Assembly: GCF_000214595.1 (NCBI RefSeq) | Contig: NZ_AFIG01000001.1 | Location: 2,150,382-2,214,381, forward strand | Source: Methylophaga thalassica MP | GTDB lineage: Bacteria > Pseudomonadota > Gammaproteobacteria > Nitrosococcales > Methylophagaceae | Direction: 5' to 3' | DNA: 64,000 nt | In this document: positions 30,706 to 37,012 of the stretch, piece by piece | Numbering within the stretch: the first letter of the stretch is position 1 | How the letters are laid out: each line of letters begins with the position of its first letter | Made by a program: the position numbers and the translations under genes | The notes under the pieces: generated by a model | What the model was told of the DNA's origin: nothing | What the model saw: the letters and a program-made list of their open reading frames with translations, nothing else | Databases searched by the model: none

Positions 30706-31200
30706 GTGAAAACACGTATCCGGTTTATTCTCTGCCTTCTTTTTATTAGTCTGTTAAGCGCCTGTGGTGACAATGAGGAAGAATATGATCTCACCGCATC
30801 TGACAGCACGGTGCCATCCCCCATAGAAAAAGACGATATTCCTCAATGGCTGGAACCCTATGATAGTCTTGCGCCTGAAGACTGGTTGATTCTTCGTAGT
30901 GCAGCGGCATTAAGAGGTGAAGTGACCGATCGTGAACATCGGATTGAGATTTTACAGCATGCCTCACATCACTTCCGTGAGAGCCCACGTATGATTGCTA
31001 ACCGAGCAGTTCAGCTAGAAGACATGTTATTAGAAATTGGGATCGAAGAAAGCGCTGTCAGTCTGATTGATATGTTTACTCATTTACCGACCGAAGGCAC
31101 GCCACATAATTTCTCAGCGTATTGTCAGTACTACTTTAATATCCGCGCCAAGGGATATCATCAGGGCTATGCCTTGACCCAACTCTCCAAACTGAAATAA
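30706..31200 (+). CDS. Small lipoprotein of unknown function
   Basis: A 164-residue protein with a type II signal peptide and lipobox LLSAC (Cys20). The residue after the Cys is Gly, so outer-membrane sorting is expected. The mature part is acidic after the lipobox, then contains LEPYDSLAPEDWLILRSAAALRGE and a helical domain. I know no family. The start is GTG without a clear ribosome site. In the upstream gap ATCACCC (30597) and GGGTGAT (30646) form a spaced inverted repeat of unknown meaning. It converges on the CpxP-like gene through a GC-rich structured spacer. Confidence 0.75.
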   Translation: MKTRIRFILCLLFISLLSACGDNEEEYDLTASDSTVPSPIEKDDIPQWLEPYDSLAPEDWLILRSAAALRGEVTDREHRIEILQHASHHFRESPRMIANRAVQLEDMLLEIGIEESAVSLIDMFTHLPTEGTPHNFSAYCQYYFNIRAKGYHQGYALTQLSKLK

Positions 31201-31201
31201 A

Positions 31202-31260
31202 TGCAGCAGCTCTCCCCATCACTGGGATGGGAGAGAGGATTGGTCGGGGAGAGCCGTGCA
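31202..31260. repeat. GC-rich inverted-repeat element between convergent genes
   Basis: The outer arms TGCA...GCTCTCCCC (31202-31217) pair with GGGGAGAGC...TGCA (31246-31260). The same CTCTCCC can instead pair with GGGAGAG at 31229-31235, giving two mutually exclusive hairpins. No T run follows on either strand. It fills the 70-bp gap between the lipoprotein and CpxP-like stops and may be a terminator or a REP-like element. Confidence 0.55.
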
Positions 31261-31270
31261 TATTCTTTAA

Positions 31271-31735
31271 TTAACCGGGGAATGGCGTATTAAAACTCAA
31301 CATCTTAAGTTTTAAAGCCTGTCGTTGCTGCTTATCCAGAACCGCATAAAGCTCATGGGAAAATTCGGCTTTTTTGAGTGCATAACGCTTATGAAGCTTC
31401 AGGGACTTATCAATTAACTTTTCCAGTTTTTCCTTATCAAAATCATCCGAGAGTGTCATTTCCTCTATATCGCGTCTGACTTTACGCGCTTCATCCCGAT
31501 CTTCCTCCATCAAATCACGTTCTTTTTCCAATAAGATCAGTATTTTGGCATTCTGTGCCGTCGTTAAATTGAGGTCATGTAAGAAAAAGCCTACATCATC
31601 AGGTTTAGGTAACATATGCATCGACGGTGATGGCATTTTATTATCACTATGTGGTGGCGAAACATCTCTATCCATCATCGGATTGGCGATAGCCACTATT
31701 GGTAATAACATTATCAAAAACATTAGCTTCTTCAT
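31271..31735 (-). CDS. CpxP/Spy-like periplasmic protein (LTxxQ type)
   Basis: 154 residues. A signal peptide (LMFLIMLLPIVAIA, cleavage near residue 17) is followed by a Met/His/Pro-rich segment (MMDRDVSPPHSDNKMP, PSMHMLPKP) that could bind metal. Then comes a helical domain with LTTAQ, a match to the LTxxQ motif of the CpxP/Spy/CnrX group, and a long charged helix ending in LDKQQRQALKLKML. It is divergent from the cpxRA-like pair, with an exact CpxR-type repeat between (31842-31856), the arrangement of E. coli cpxP-cpxRA. Inferred role: periplasmic chaperone or feedback sensor for the kinase. Confidence 0.82.
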   Translation of the reverse strand: MKKLMFLIMLLPIVAIANPMMDRDVSPPHSDNKMPSPSMHMLPKPDDVGFFLHDLNLTTAQNAKILILLEKERDLMEEDRDEARKVRRDIEEMTLSDDFDKEKLEKLIDKSLKLHKRYALKKAEFSHELYAVLDKQQRQALKLKMLSFNTPFPG

Positions 31736-31841
31736 TAGCTACCTCCATATACAAACCAGGTCTTTATTCTTTAGGCCTATTTAGGCTCTAAACTTAGGAT
31801 GTAGTATCCGGCATCTGGATGTTAATGAGGGTTAGCCAAAG

Positions 31842-31856
31842 GTAAAAACGAGTAAA
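31842..31856 (+). promoter_or_regulatory. CpxR-type operator, exact GTAAA-N5-GTAAA
   Basis: GTAAA at 31842-31846 and 31852-31856 with 5 bases between, the consensus reported for E. coli CpxR. It sits 107 bp upstream of the CpxP-like start (minus) and 75 bp upstream of the response-regulator start (plus), so it can serve both. On the cpxP side three TTAGG repeats (31771, 31781, 31794) lie downstream in the leader. Binding by this regulator is inferred. Confidence 0.72.
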
Positions 31857-31930
31857 GATAGTCGTTTAACTCTGGAGCAGACAACAAGTAAGCACTATCA
31901 TGACAACATCAATAGCATAAGGAGCTTAAT

Positions 31931-32617
31931 GTGGCTAATGTACTCATCATTGATGATGATGCTGAACTGGTTGAACTATTCCAGGAATATTTACAACAAG
32001 AGCAATTTCAGGTCAGTGCCAGCTTGACAGGCAAAGCGGGTTTAGAAATGGCATTAACAGGTGATTACGATTTAATCATTCTGGATATGATGTTACCGGA
32101 CATTACCGGGACAGAAATACTGTTACAAATTCGTCAAAAAAGTTTGATACCGGTACTGATGTTTACAGCCAAGGGCGATGATATTGATCGAATTATTGGA
32201 TTAGAATCTGGCGCTGATGACTATGTGCCAAAACCTTGTACGCCAAGAGAACTCGTTGCCCGAATTCGCGCCATTCTGCGTCGAATGGATGCTCTGATGG
32301 TCGATATGCAGACTCAGGATATTCAGATAGGTCCCTTGCAATTAAGCGCTCAAAAACGTCAGGTTTTATGGTTTGATAAACCGCTTGACCTTACCAGTAC
32401 TGAATTTAATTTACTCGAAACTTTAGTCCGTAAAGCAGGCCATGTTGTCAGCAAAGACGAACTCTCTCAGCGCGCTTTAGGTCGGCCTTTAGTCAGATTT
32501 GACCGCAGTATTGATGTGCATATGAGTAGTATTCGTCAAAAACTGGGAAATCAGCAGGATGGACAATCGTATATCCAAACCATTCGTGGTAAGGGTTATC
32601 AGTTCATTCGAGACTAA
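31931..32617 (+). CDS. cpxR: CpxR-like response regulator (OmpR/PhoB family)
   Basis: 228 residues. A receiver domain with the acidic pocket IIDDD, phospho-acceptor Asp52 (LIILDMMLPD), Thr79 and Lys101 (VPKPCTPRELVARI) precedes a winged-helix DNA-binding domain (LDLTSTEFNLLETLVRKAG, VDVHMSSIRQKLG, IQTIRGKGYQF). The GTG start at 31931 has AAGGAG seven bases upstream; the ATG overlapping it is in another frame. A TATCAT -10-like hexamer lies at 31896-31901. The kinase gene starts 3 bases after its stop. The CpxR name rests on synteny with a CpxP-like gene, on kinase type and on the operator sites; an RstA or another OmpR member is not excluded. Confidence 0.88.
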   Translation: MANVLIIDDDAELVELFQEYLQQEQFQVSASLTGKAGLEMALTGDYDLIILDMMLPDITGTEILLQIRQKSLIPVLMFTAKGDDIDRIIGLESGADDYVPKPCTPRELVARIRAILRRMDALMVDMQTQDIQIGPLQLSAQKRQVLWFDKPLDLTSTEFNLLETLVRKAGHVVSKDELSQRALGRPLVRFDRSIDVHMSSIRQKLGNQQDGQSYIQTIRGKGYQFIRD

Positions 32618-32620
32618 CTG

Positions 32621-34078
32621 ATGAGAATGAGTAAATTATTCTGGAAATTCTTTATCGTATTCTGGCTAGCACTTTTAGTTGCTGGTATCAGCGTTGGCAC
32701 TGTCGTCTGGTTACACCATAAATCTATTCAAGATCAGGCAAATAAAACCGATCCTGAAATTGATGTCCATGCGCACGCGTTTGTGTCCGTTGCAGCAGAT
32801 ATCTTTAGTTATGGCGGCGAGGCTGCGCTAATCACGTTTCTGGAAAAAGCCCAACAAGCCCCGTTTCCTAAAGTGTATGCCATCAATGATAATGGCAATG
32901 AAATCCTTGGTCGCTCAATCGATCCCAAAGTTGTTGCTTATGCGAGAGCCTTATTTCTGCAAGGAGAGTTTCCATTAGCGATCCGTTATGTCACCGATAA
33001 TGAAGGCCATTCATTACTCCTTTTCTCACCGATGAAGAGAGGGATTTCCGAAACATTATTTATTGGTCCACCTCATGAACGACGTGAGTTTGGACCAGCG
33101 CCAATGCTAAATGAACCTTTTCCTTCACCACCATTTGAAGCCATGCATCTGCCTCCACCACCCAATGAGGCCGTCCCCTATCCTTTAATATTATTGATTG
33201 GTTCAGGGTTAATTGCCGCTATCTTTTTTAGTGCTTTATTAGCCTGGTACTTCACCAAACCCATTGGTTTATTGCGCCAGTCATTTGCAAAACTTGCCGA
33301 AGGCCAATTGCAGACTCGTATTGGTGAAAAAATGGGACGGCGCCGCGATGAATTGGTGGAGTTGGGCAAAAATTTTGATGATATGGCCGGAAAAATTGGG
33401 CATCTGATGTCAGCACAACAACGCCTGCTGCATGACGTATCCCATGAACTTCGCTCCCCATTAGCTCGCATGCAAGCGGCAATAGGTATCGCCGAACAAC
33501 AACCAGAAAAAACCCATGAAATACTGAAGCGTATTGAACGTGAATCACAACGGATGAGTGATCTGGTCGGCGAGCTACTCGTCTTATCTCGTTTAGAAAC
33601 AGGGGTCACAGATAATGTACAAACCGAAATTTGCTTGAATGATCTTCTTAACGAAATCATCAGTGATGCACGCTTTGAAGCAAGTAGTAAAGAAATCAAG
33701 ATTCATTACTCAGCCATTGAAGATATCTTTATCACAGTACGAAGTGAATTAATTCATCGTGCTATTGAAAATATTCTGCGAAATGCCATCAAGTTCTCCC
33801 CGTTAAATTCCGAAGTTAAACTGACAGTATCGACAGATAGTGAAAAACACCGCCTATCTATAGTAATTGAAGATAATGGTCCGGGCGTTGCTGAAGCGGA
33901 TTTAGAATCCATATTTAAACCATTCTTCCGTGGTCACCTGACTGAGCGAAACGATAGCATTGGGTTAGGATTAGCTATTGCCTACCGTGCCATTGATACA
34001 CATGGCGGTGAAATAAAAGCATCTAATAGAGAAAATGGCGGACTTCGTGTCGAAGTCAATTTACCTTATAAGAAATAA
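32621..34078 (+). CDS. cpxA: CpxA-like sensor histidine kinase
   Basis: An inner-membrane kinase of 485 residues: TM1 (about 7-31), a periplasmic sensor (32-186) with a proline-rich end (ERREFGPAP to HLPPPPNEAVP), TM2 (187-211), HAMP (212-263), HisKA with phospho-acceptor His275 in HDVSHELRSPLARM, and HATPase_c with N box IENILRNAIKF, DNGPGV and GLGLAIAYR. Longer than E. coli CpxA (457), mainly because of the proline-rich segment. Coupled to the regulator gene (3-bp gap). The stop codon is part of a 30-base palindrome. Confidence 0.88.
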   Translation: MRMSKLFWKFFIVFWLALLVAGISVGTVVWLHHKSIQDQANKTDPEIDVHAHAFVSVAADIFSYGGEAALITFLEKAQQAPFPKVYAINDNGNEILGRSIDPKVVAYARALFLQGEFPLAIRYVTDNEGHSLLLFSPMKRGISETLFIGPPHERREFGPAPMLNEPFPSPPFEAMHLPPPPNEAVPYPLILLIGSGLIAAIFFSALLAWYFTKPIGLLRQSFAKLAEGQLQTRIGEKMGRRRDELVELGKNFDDMAGKIGHLMSAQQRLLHDVSHELRSPLARMQAAIGIAEQQPEKTHEILKRIERESQRMSDLVGELLVLSRLETGVTDNVQTEICLNDLLNEIISDARFEASSKEIKIHYSAIEDIFITVRSELIHRAIENILRNAIKFSPLNSEVKLTVSTDSEKHRLSIVIEDNGPGVAEADLESIFKPFFRGHLTERNDSIGLGLAIAYRAIDTHGGEIKASNRENGGLRVEVNLPYKK

Positions 34079-34105
34079 CCACTCCGATGATCATCGGAGT
34101 GGTTA
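34076..34105. terminator. 30-base perfect palindrome between convergent cpxA-like and EF-hand genes
   Basis: Arms TAACCACTCCGATGA and its exact complement meet with no spacer, beginning in the kinase stop codon and ending 7 bases before the EF-hand stop. As RNA it makes a stable hairpin in both directions but lacks U tracts. It probably protects 3' ends or separates the convergent units; a dyad protein-binding site is an alternative. Confidence 0.6.
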
Positions 34106-34112
34106 CAGTTAG

Positions 34113-34964
34113 TTAAGCGGAAACAGATAATGCTGGTTCACGCTCAAGATAGCTCATGTCATTCAGCTTGGCATATTCCATCACCTCACTTTGTGTCACA
34201 ACGCCATCACCATCAGCATCTGCATTCTCAAAATTATCTGCCAGAGCACTGAATAGATCACTCAGCGGTGACTCTTCAGATGACATATCAGATAACTGCT
34301 TCTGTGTCAGACCTTCGTCAGACATTGCACCACCACCTTGAGGTGGCACAGGCATAGCAATGTCATTATCTTTTGCGTAAGCCATTGCCTCAGCTTGACT
34401 GACAACACCGTCTTCATTGGCATCAGCTTCATCGAAATTTTCGGCTAATGCACTAAACAGGCTACTCATTGGTGAATCTTCAGATGACATCTCGGAAAGC
34501 TGACCTTGTGTCAGCCCCTGTTCTGCCATTGCTACTGGTCCCTGTTCACCTGGTGGCGGTGCTACATCGATATCATTGGCTTCAGCAAAACTCATGGCTT
34601 CATCACGCGTAATAACACCATCACTATCCATATCGGCTTCATCAAAATTATCCGCCAATGCGCTGAATAATTCGCTCATAGGCGAGTCATCAGATGCCAT
34701 TTCAGATAATTGAGATTGGCTAAAACCATTATCTTCTTCAGGTGGTGGAGGCATTCTGGCTCGTACCCCAGTCTCATTCGCCGCCAATCCACTTTCGTAA
34801 GAACCTGATCCAATACTTGTAGATGATAATGTTGAGCTTGCAGTACTCAATGCTGTTTGTAACAGAGAAGACTCGTCTGAACCTGATGAACCCGACTTTT
34901 TCAGATTGTTCAGATACGAGTACAGCATACTGCCATTACTGGCACTTATCCCGTTAATACTCAT
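34113..34964 (-). CDS. Triple EF-hand repeat protein
   Basis: 283 residues, no cysteine, no signal peptide. A Ser-rich N-terminus (MSINGISASNGSM) is followed by three tandem repeats of about 70 residues. Each repeat has LSxMxSxxSPxSxLFSALAxNF, then a canonical EF-hand calcium loop: DMDSDGVITRDE (111-122), DANEDGVVSQAE (181-192) and DADGDGVVTQSE (249-260), with all chelating positions filled. Repeats are joined by Pro/Gly linkers. ATG 34964 has AAGGA eight bases upstream; a GTG one codon earlier is possible. An exact CpxR-type repeat lies 131 bp upstream. Inferred: a calcium-binding envelope or exported protein of the local stress regulon. Confidence 0.85.
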   Translation of the reverse strand: MSINGISASNGSMLYSYLNNLKKSGSSGSDESSLLQTALSTASSTLSSTSIGSGSYESGLAANETGVRARMPPPPEEDNGFSQSQLSEMASDDSPMSELFSALADNFDEADMDSDGVITRDEAMSFAEANDIDVAPPPGEQGPVAMAEQGLTQGQLSEMSSEDSPMSSLFSALAENFDEADANEDGVVSQAEAMAYAKDNDIAMPVPPQGGGAMSDEGLTQKQLSDMSSEESPLSDLFSALADNFENADADGDGVVTQSEVMEYAKLNDMSYLEREPALSVSA

Positions 34965-35017
34965 CACATATTTCCTTATGTTAAAAACAAAAGTAGCTCT
35001 AAATAAATAAAGAACTA

Positions 35018-35054
35018 CAAGGCCTATTGAGCAATATATCGGCCACAGGCCTTG
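35018..35054 (-). promoter_or_regulatory. Leader hairpin upstream of the EF-hand gene
   Basis: CAAGGCCT (35018-35025) and AGGCCTTG (35047-35054) form a perfect 8-bp stem with a 21-nt loop, about 54 bp before the EF-hand start. It would fall in the mRNA leader if transcription begins near the operator. Role unknown. Confidence 0.35.
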
Positions 35055-35073
35055 GTATTAAAGGGTTTAGCCA

Positions 35074-35109
35074 GTAAAGTTAAGTTAAATATGTGTAAAT
35101 TTTTGTAAA
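35074..35109 (+). promoter_or_regulatory. CpxR-type operator of the EF-hand gene
   Basis: Exact GTAAA-N5-GTAAA at 35095-35109. A degenerate copy (GTAAA-N5-GTTAA) lies at 35074-35088. The exact site begins 131 bp upstream of the EF-hand start, in the same relative orientation as at the CpxP-like gene. Confidence 0.68.
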
Positions 35110-35190
35110 AAAGAATATGGCAATGATTATCGCAAAACATTTTAAATATCAAAAACAAACTTGATCATAGTTTCATGATATGTAGATATA

Positions 35191-35215
35191 GATGACGGCA
35201 ATAATTGCCGCCATC
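35191..35215. repeat. Compact inverted repeat in the EF-hand upstream region
   Basis: GATG-A-CGGCAAT around a single A with ATTGCCG-C-CATC. It has no T run on either side. It lies between the terminator of the upstream minus-strand gene and the CpxR-type site; possibly an operator for another regulator. I see nothing else in the remaining bases of the 34965-35293 gap. Confidence 0.35.
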
Positions 35216-35234
35216 TAATAAACTGATTTTAAAC

Positions 35235-35274
35235 AAAAAACCCCTGACAAACACAATTGAATCTTTGTCAGGGG
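35235..35274 (-). terminator. Terminator of the unknown 162-residue protein gene
   Basis: On the minus strand, CCCCTGACAAA pairs with TTTGTCAGGGG (11 bp, 12-nt loop) and is followed by TTTTTTG, 20 bases past the stop at 35294. Confidence 0.9.
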
Positions 35275-35293
35275 AATAGGATGAAAATTGTCA

Positions 35294-35782
35294 CTATGCA
35301 ATAATCGTGATGTGTGGCTGATTATTGTCTATAGCATTAAATGCTTGCCGGTAACCTTCAGTTCTATTGTTTGACGACGAATTCGTCTTTTTGTCCTTAT
35401 CAGCTGAGTCATCTTTCATCACCGTTCGCACTAAGACACCGCTGTCATCTATACTCAAATTCAGAGGTCGTTGCTGTTTTCCGATCTGGTTTTCATTTCC
35501 CTTCAATCGTATAGCAAGTTCAGCGGCCAGCTCGTATTGACTCGTTGATGTTTGTTTTTGGCTATCTATAGATTCTGGAGTAGAACTATCCAAAGAAAAT
35601 TGTTCCTGGTTTCTTAACTCAATAACAGAAATATCCTGGAGCGCTTTTTCTACGGTGTCTTTATCGAGAAAATTTTGTTCACCTTCATTCAACTTTTTAT
35701 AAATAGCATTGGCCTTCTCAGTAATATTCGACTGTCGTGTGTACTGAGACTTCAGACTGTTAGATGTACCATTTATAGTCAT
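35294..35782 (-). CDS. Unknown protein under a triple CpxR-type operator
   Basis: I do not recognise this 162-residue protein. It is hydrophilic, cysteine-free and has no signal peptide or membrane helix. The start MTINGTSNS resembles that of the neighbouring EF-hand protein (MSINGISAS). NITEKANAIYKKLNEGEQNF is helical; the middle is Ser/Thr/Gln-rich; a short strand region (PLNLSIDDSGVLVRTVM) is followed by an Asp/Lys/Asn/Ser-rich linker and GYRQAFNAIDNNQPHITIIA. ATG 35782 has GGTGGAG upstream; a start seven codons earlier is less likely. It has its own promoter region and terminator, supporting a real gene. Confidence 0.72.
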   Translation of the reverse strand: MTINGTSNSLKSQYTRQSNITEKANAIYKKLNEGEQNFLDKDTVEKALQDISVIELRNQEQFSLDSSTPESIDSQKQTSTSQYELAAELAIRLKGNENQIGKQQRPLNLSIDDSGVLVRTVMKDDSADKDKKTNSSSNNRTEGYRQAFNAIDNNQPHITIIA

Positions 35783-35869
35783 AACTCCACCCTTATCAAT
35801 CAAAGGATGACGATAGTCTTCCAGCTATGCCACCAATTTAGCCAACACTATATTTCTTTTAACTCATTG

Positions 35870-35911
35870 ATAATAGATAGAAAAAAGTAAACCTATGTAA
35901 AAGCATGTAAA
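35870..35911 (-). promoter_or_regulatory. Promoter with three in-register CpxR half-sites
   Basis: GTAAA occurs at 35887, 35897 and 35907 (plus-strand sense), each separated by exactly 5 bases, giving two overlapping exact CpxR boxes. On the minus strand a -10 TATTAT (35870-35875) lies 11 bp downstream, placing the repeats over the -35 position, where no -35 consensus exists. That is the layout of an activator-dependent promoter. It drives the unknown gene starting at 35782. Confidence 0.7.
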
Positions 35912-36060
35912 GACCATAACGCTACCAGGCAAACTAATTCATAAAACGCAAAATTGATCGATAATTTAATCGGGCACTCAAATAAAACCTGCCAAGATTC
36001 ATAGTAACAACATGAATTTATTATAAAAAACTGATAGCAGAAAATTAATCCAACAAATAC

Positions 36061-36089
36061 TTGATAATTTAAATAATAATCATTATCAT
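36061..36089 (+). promoter_or_regulatory. Sigma-70 promoter overlapped by a Fur box
   Basis: -35 TTGATA (36061-36066), a 17-bp spacer and -10 TATCAT (36084-36089), each 5 of 6 to consensus. TAATAATCATTATCA at 36074-36088 matches the Fur 7-1-7 consensus at 13 of 14 informative positions and covers the spacer and -10, so iron-loaded Fur would block the promoter. No protein gene follows for over 200 bp. Confidence 0.72.
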
Positions 36090-36095
36090 TTGTAA

Positions 36096-36202
36096 CCGAT
36101 GGAGTTGATAGGAATTTGTATTAACAAAGACTGACCTGCTCCCTCTCTCTTAAATCTGAAAACCGAGTTTGTTGCCAGTCTTTCGGCTGGCAACTTTTTT
36201 TT
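36096..36202 (+). ncRNA. Candidate iron-regulated small RNA (RyhB/PrrF-like function)
   Basis: Predicted transcript of about 105 nt from a Fur-box promoter to a strong intrinsic terminator, in a 522-bp gap without a credible reading frame. A small 5' hairpin is possible (TTTGT/ACAAA, 36115-36128). A C/U-rich unstructured stretch (ACCTGCTCCCTCTCTC, 36134-36149) is complementary to Shine-Dalgarno-like sequence and would be a natural seed. The terminator stem with eight U resembles an Hfq-binding tail. I see no primary-sequence match to RyhB. Alternative: a terminated leader of msrB. The rest of the gap (35912-36060 and 36203-36304) shows only AT-rich DNA and a possible msrB -10 (TACAAT, 36266). 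Confidence 0.6.
36171..36202 (+). terminator. Intrinsic terminator of the candidate small RNA
   Basis: A perfect 8-bp stem GTTGCCAG/CTGGCAAC with an 8-nt loop, followed directly by eight T. It ends about 100 bp upstream of msrB. Confidence 0.92.
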
Positions 36203-36304
36203 CTCTGATTTCACTCCCCCTTCTTCAAAAAATTCAGTTAGGCTGATTTTTCAGCATGTTTTGCCTACAATAGTCAGCTTCGTAGGTACGACTTCAAAAA
36301 TAAA

Positions 36305-36703
36305 ATGCCCAACAAACTTCTAAAATCCGATGCTGAGTGGCGGCAAGAACTCAGTGAAGAGCAGTTTTATGTGACTCGTCAATCTGGAACCGAGCCCGCA
36401 TTTTCTGGCATCTACGTCGATCATGATGATGAAGGTGTATACCGATGTATATGTTGTAAGCAGCCTTTATTTTCATCCGACAATAAATTTGATTCAGGTT
36501 GTGGCTGGCCAAGTTTTTCTGCACAGATATCGCATGGTGTGGTGAATCATCTGGCAGATCACAGTCATGGTATGGATCGTACAGAAGTACGCTGTCAGTC
36601 CTGCGACGCACATTTAGGTCATATCTTTGATGATGGACCGGCTCCGACAGGGCTGCGTTATTGTATTAATTCGGTCGCTCTCGATTTTGACGACAAAAAC
36701 TGA
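36305..36703 (+). CDS. msrB: Peptide-methionine (R)-S-oxide reductase
   Basis: Repairs oxidised methionine (R-sulfoxide) using thioredoxin. 132 residues. The zinc site comes from two CxxC pairs ([10 protein letters not shown] and [12 protein letters not shown]), the core is [10 protein letters not shown], and the catalytic Cys lies in RYCINSVAL. The ribosome site is weak. The following GIY-YIG gene overlaps its 3' end. Confidence 0.96.
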   Translation: MPNKLLKSDAEWRQELSEEQFYVTRQSGTEPAFSGIYVDHDDEGVYRCICCKQPLFSSDNKFDSGCGWPSFSAQISHGVVNHLADHSHGMDRTEVRCQSCDAHLGHIFDDGPAPTGLRYCINSVALDFDDKN

Positions 36704-36947
36704 CTGGACGGTTTATATTATCGAAGCGGAGAACGGTCATCTTTATACCGGCATCACCACCGATATTTCCCGCCGCTTTCAGCAACATCAGCAAGGCAAA
36801 GGCGGCGCCAGGTTCTTTCATACCAGTCAGGCAAAAAAAATTGTCTATCAGGAAACCCACCCTGATAGGAGCACAGCCTCCAAACGCGAAGCAGCCATAA
36901 AAAAACTAAGTCGTCAGGCGAAATTAGCCCTTATCGCTTCACGCTAA
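36687..36947 (+). CDS. GIY-YIG nuclease-fold protein, YhbQ-like
   Basis: A small single-domain protein of about 86 residues with [37 protein letters not shown], the GIY-YIG core (VYI and LYTG with the downstream Arg), and a conserved Glu in [10 protein letters not shown]. Similar in length to E. coli YhbQ (UPF0213), a putative DNA nuclease. The start is unsure: TTG 36687 overlaps msrB by 17 bp and gives the family-like N-terminus; ATGs near 36630 would add about 20 residues encoded inside msrB. Confidence 0.85.
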   Translation: MTTKTDWTVYIIEAENGHLYTGITTDISRRFQQHQQGKGGARFFHTSQAKKIVYQETHPDRSTASKREAAIKKLSRQAKLALIASR

Positions 36948-36954
36948 CAATCTG

Positions 36955-36960
36955 TATAAT
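36955..36960 (+). promoter_or_regulatory. Probable -10 of ybiT
   Basis: A consensus TATAAT lies 53 bp before the ybiT start and 8 bp past the GIY-YIG stop. No strong -35 is visible. Confidence 0.4.
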
Positions 36961-37012
36961 GGCACTTTTTTTCAGCGTCATTCTCGTCGCACTTAAATAA
37001 CAGGATATTCCC

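Noticed and set aside
35115-35135. Second Fur-like site (AATGATTATCG)
   Set aside because: Too few matches to the Fur consensus and no matching dyad.
36099-36134. 12-codon frame inside the candidate small RNA
   Set aside because: It would start within a few bases of the transcript start with no ribosome site; treated as chance.
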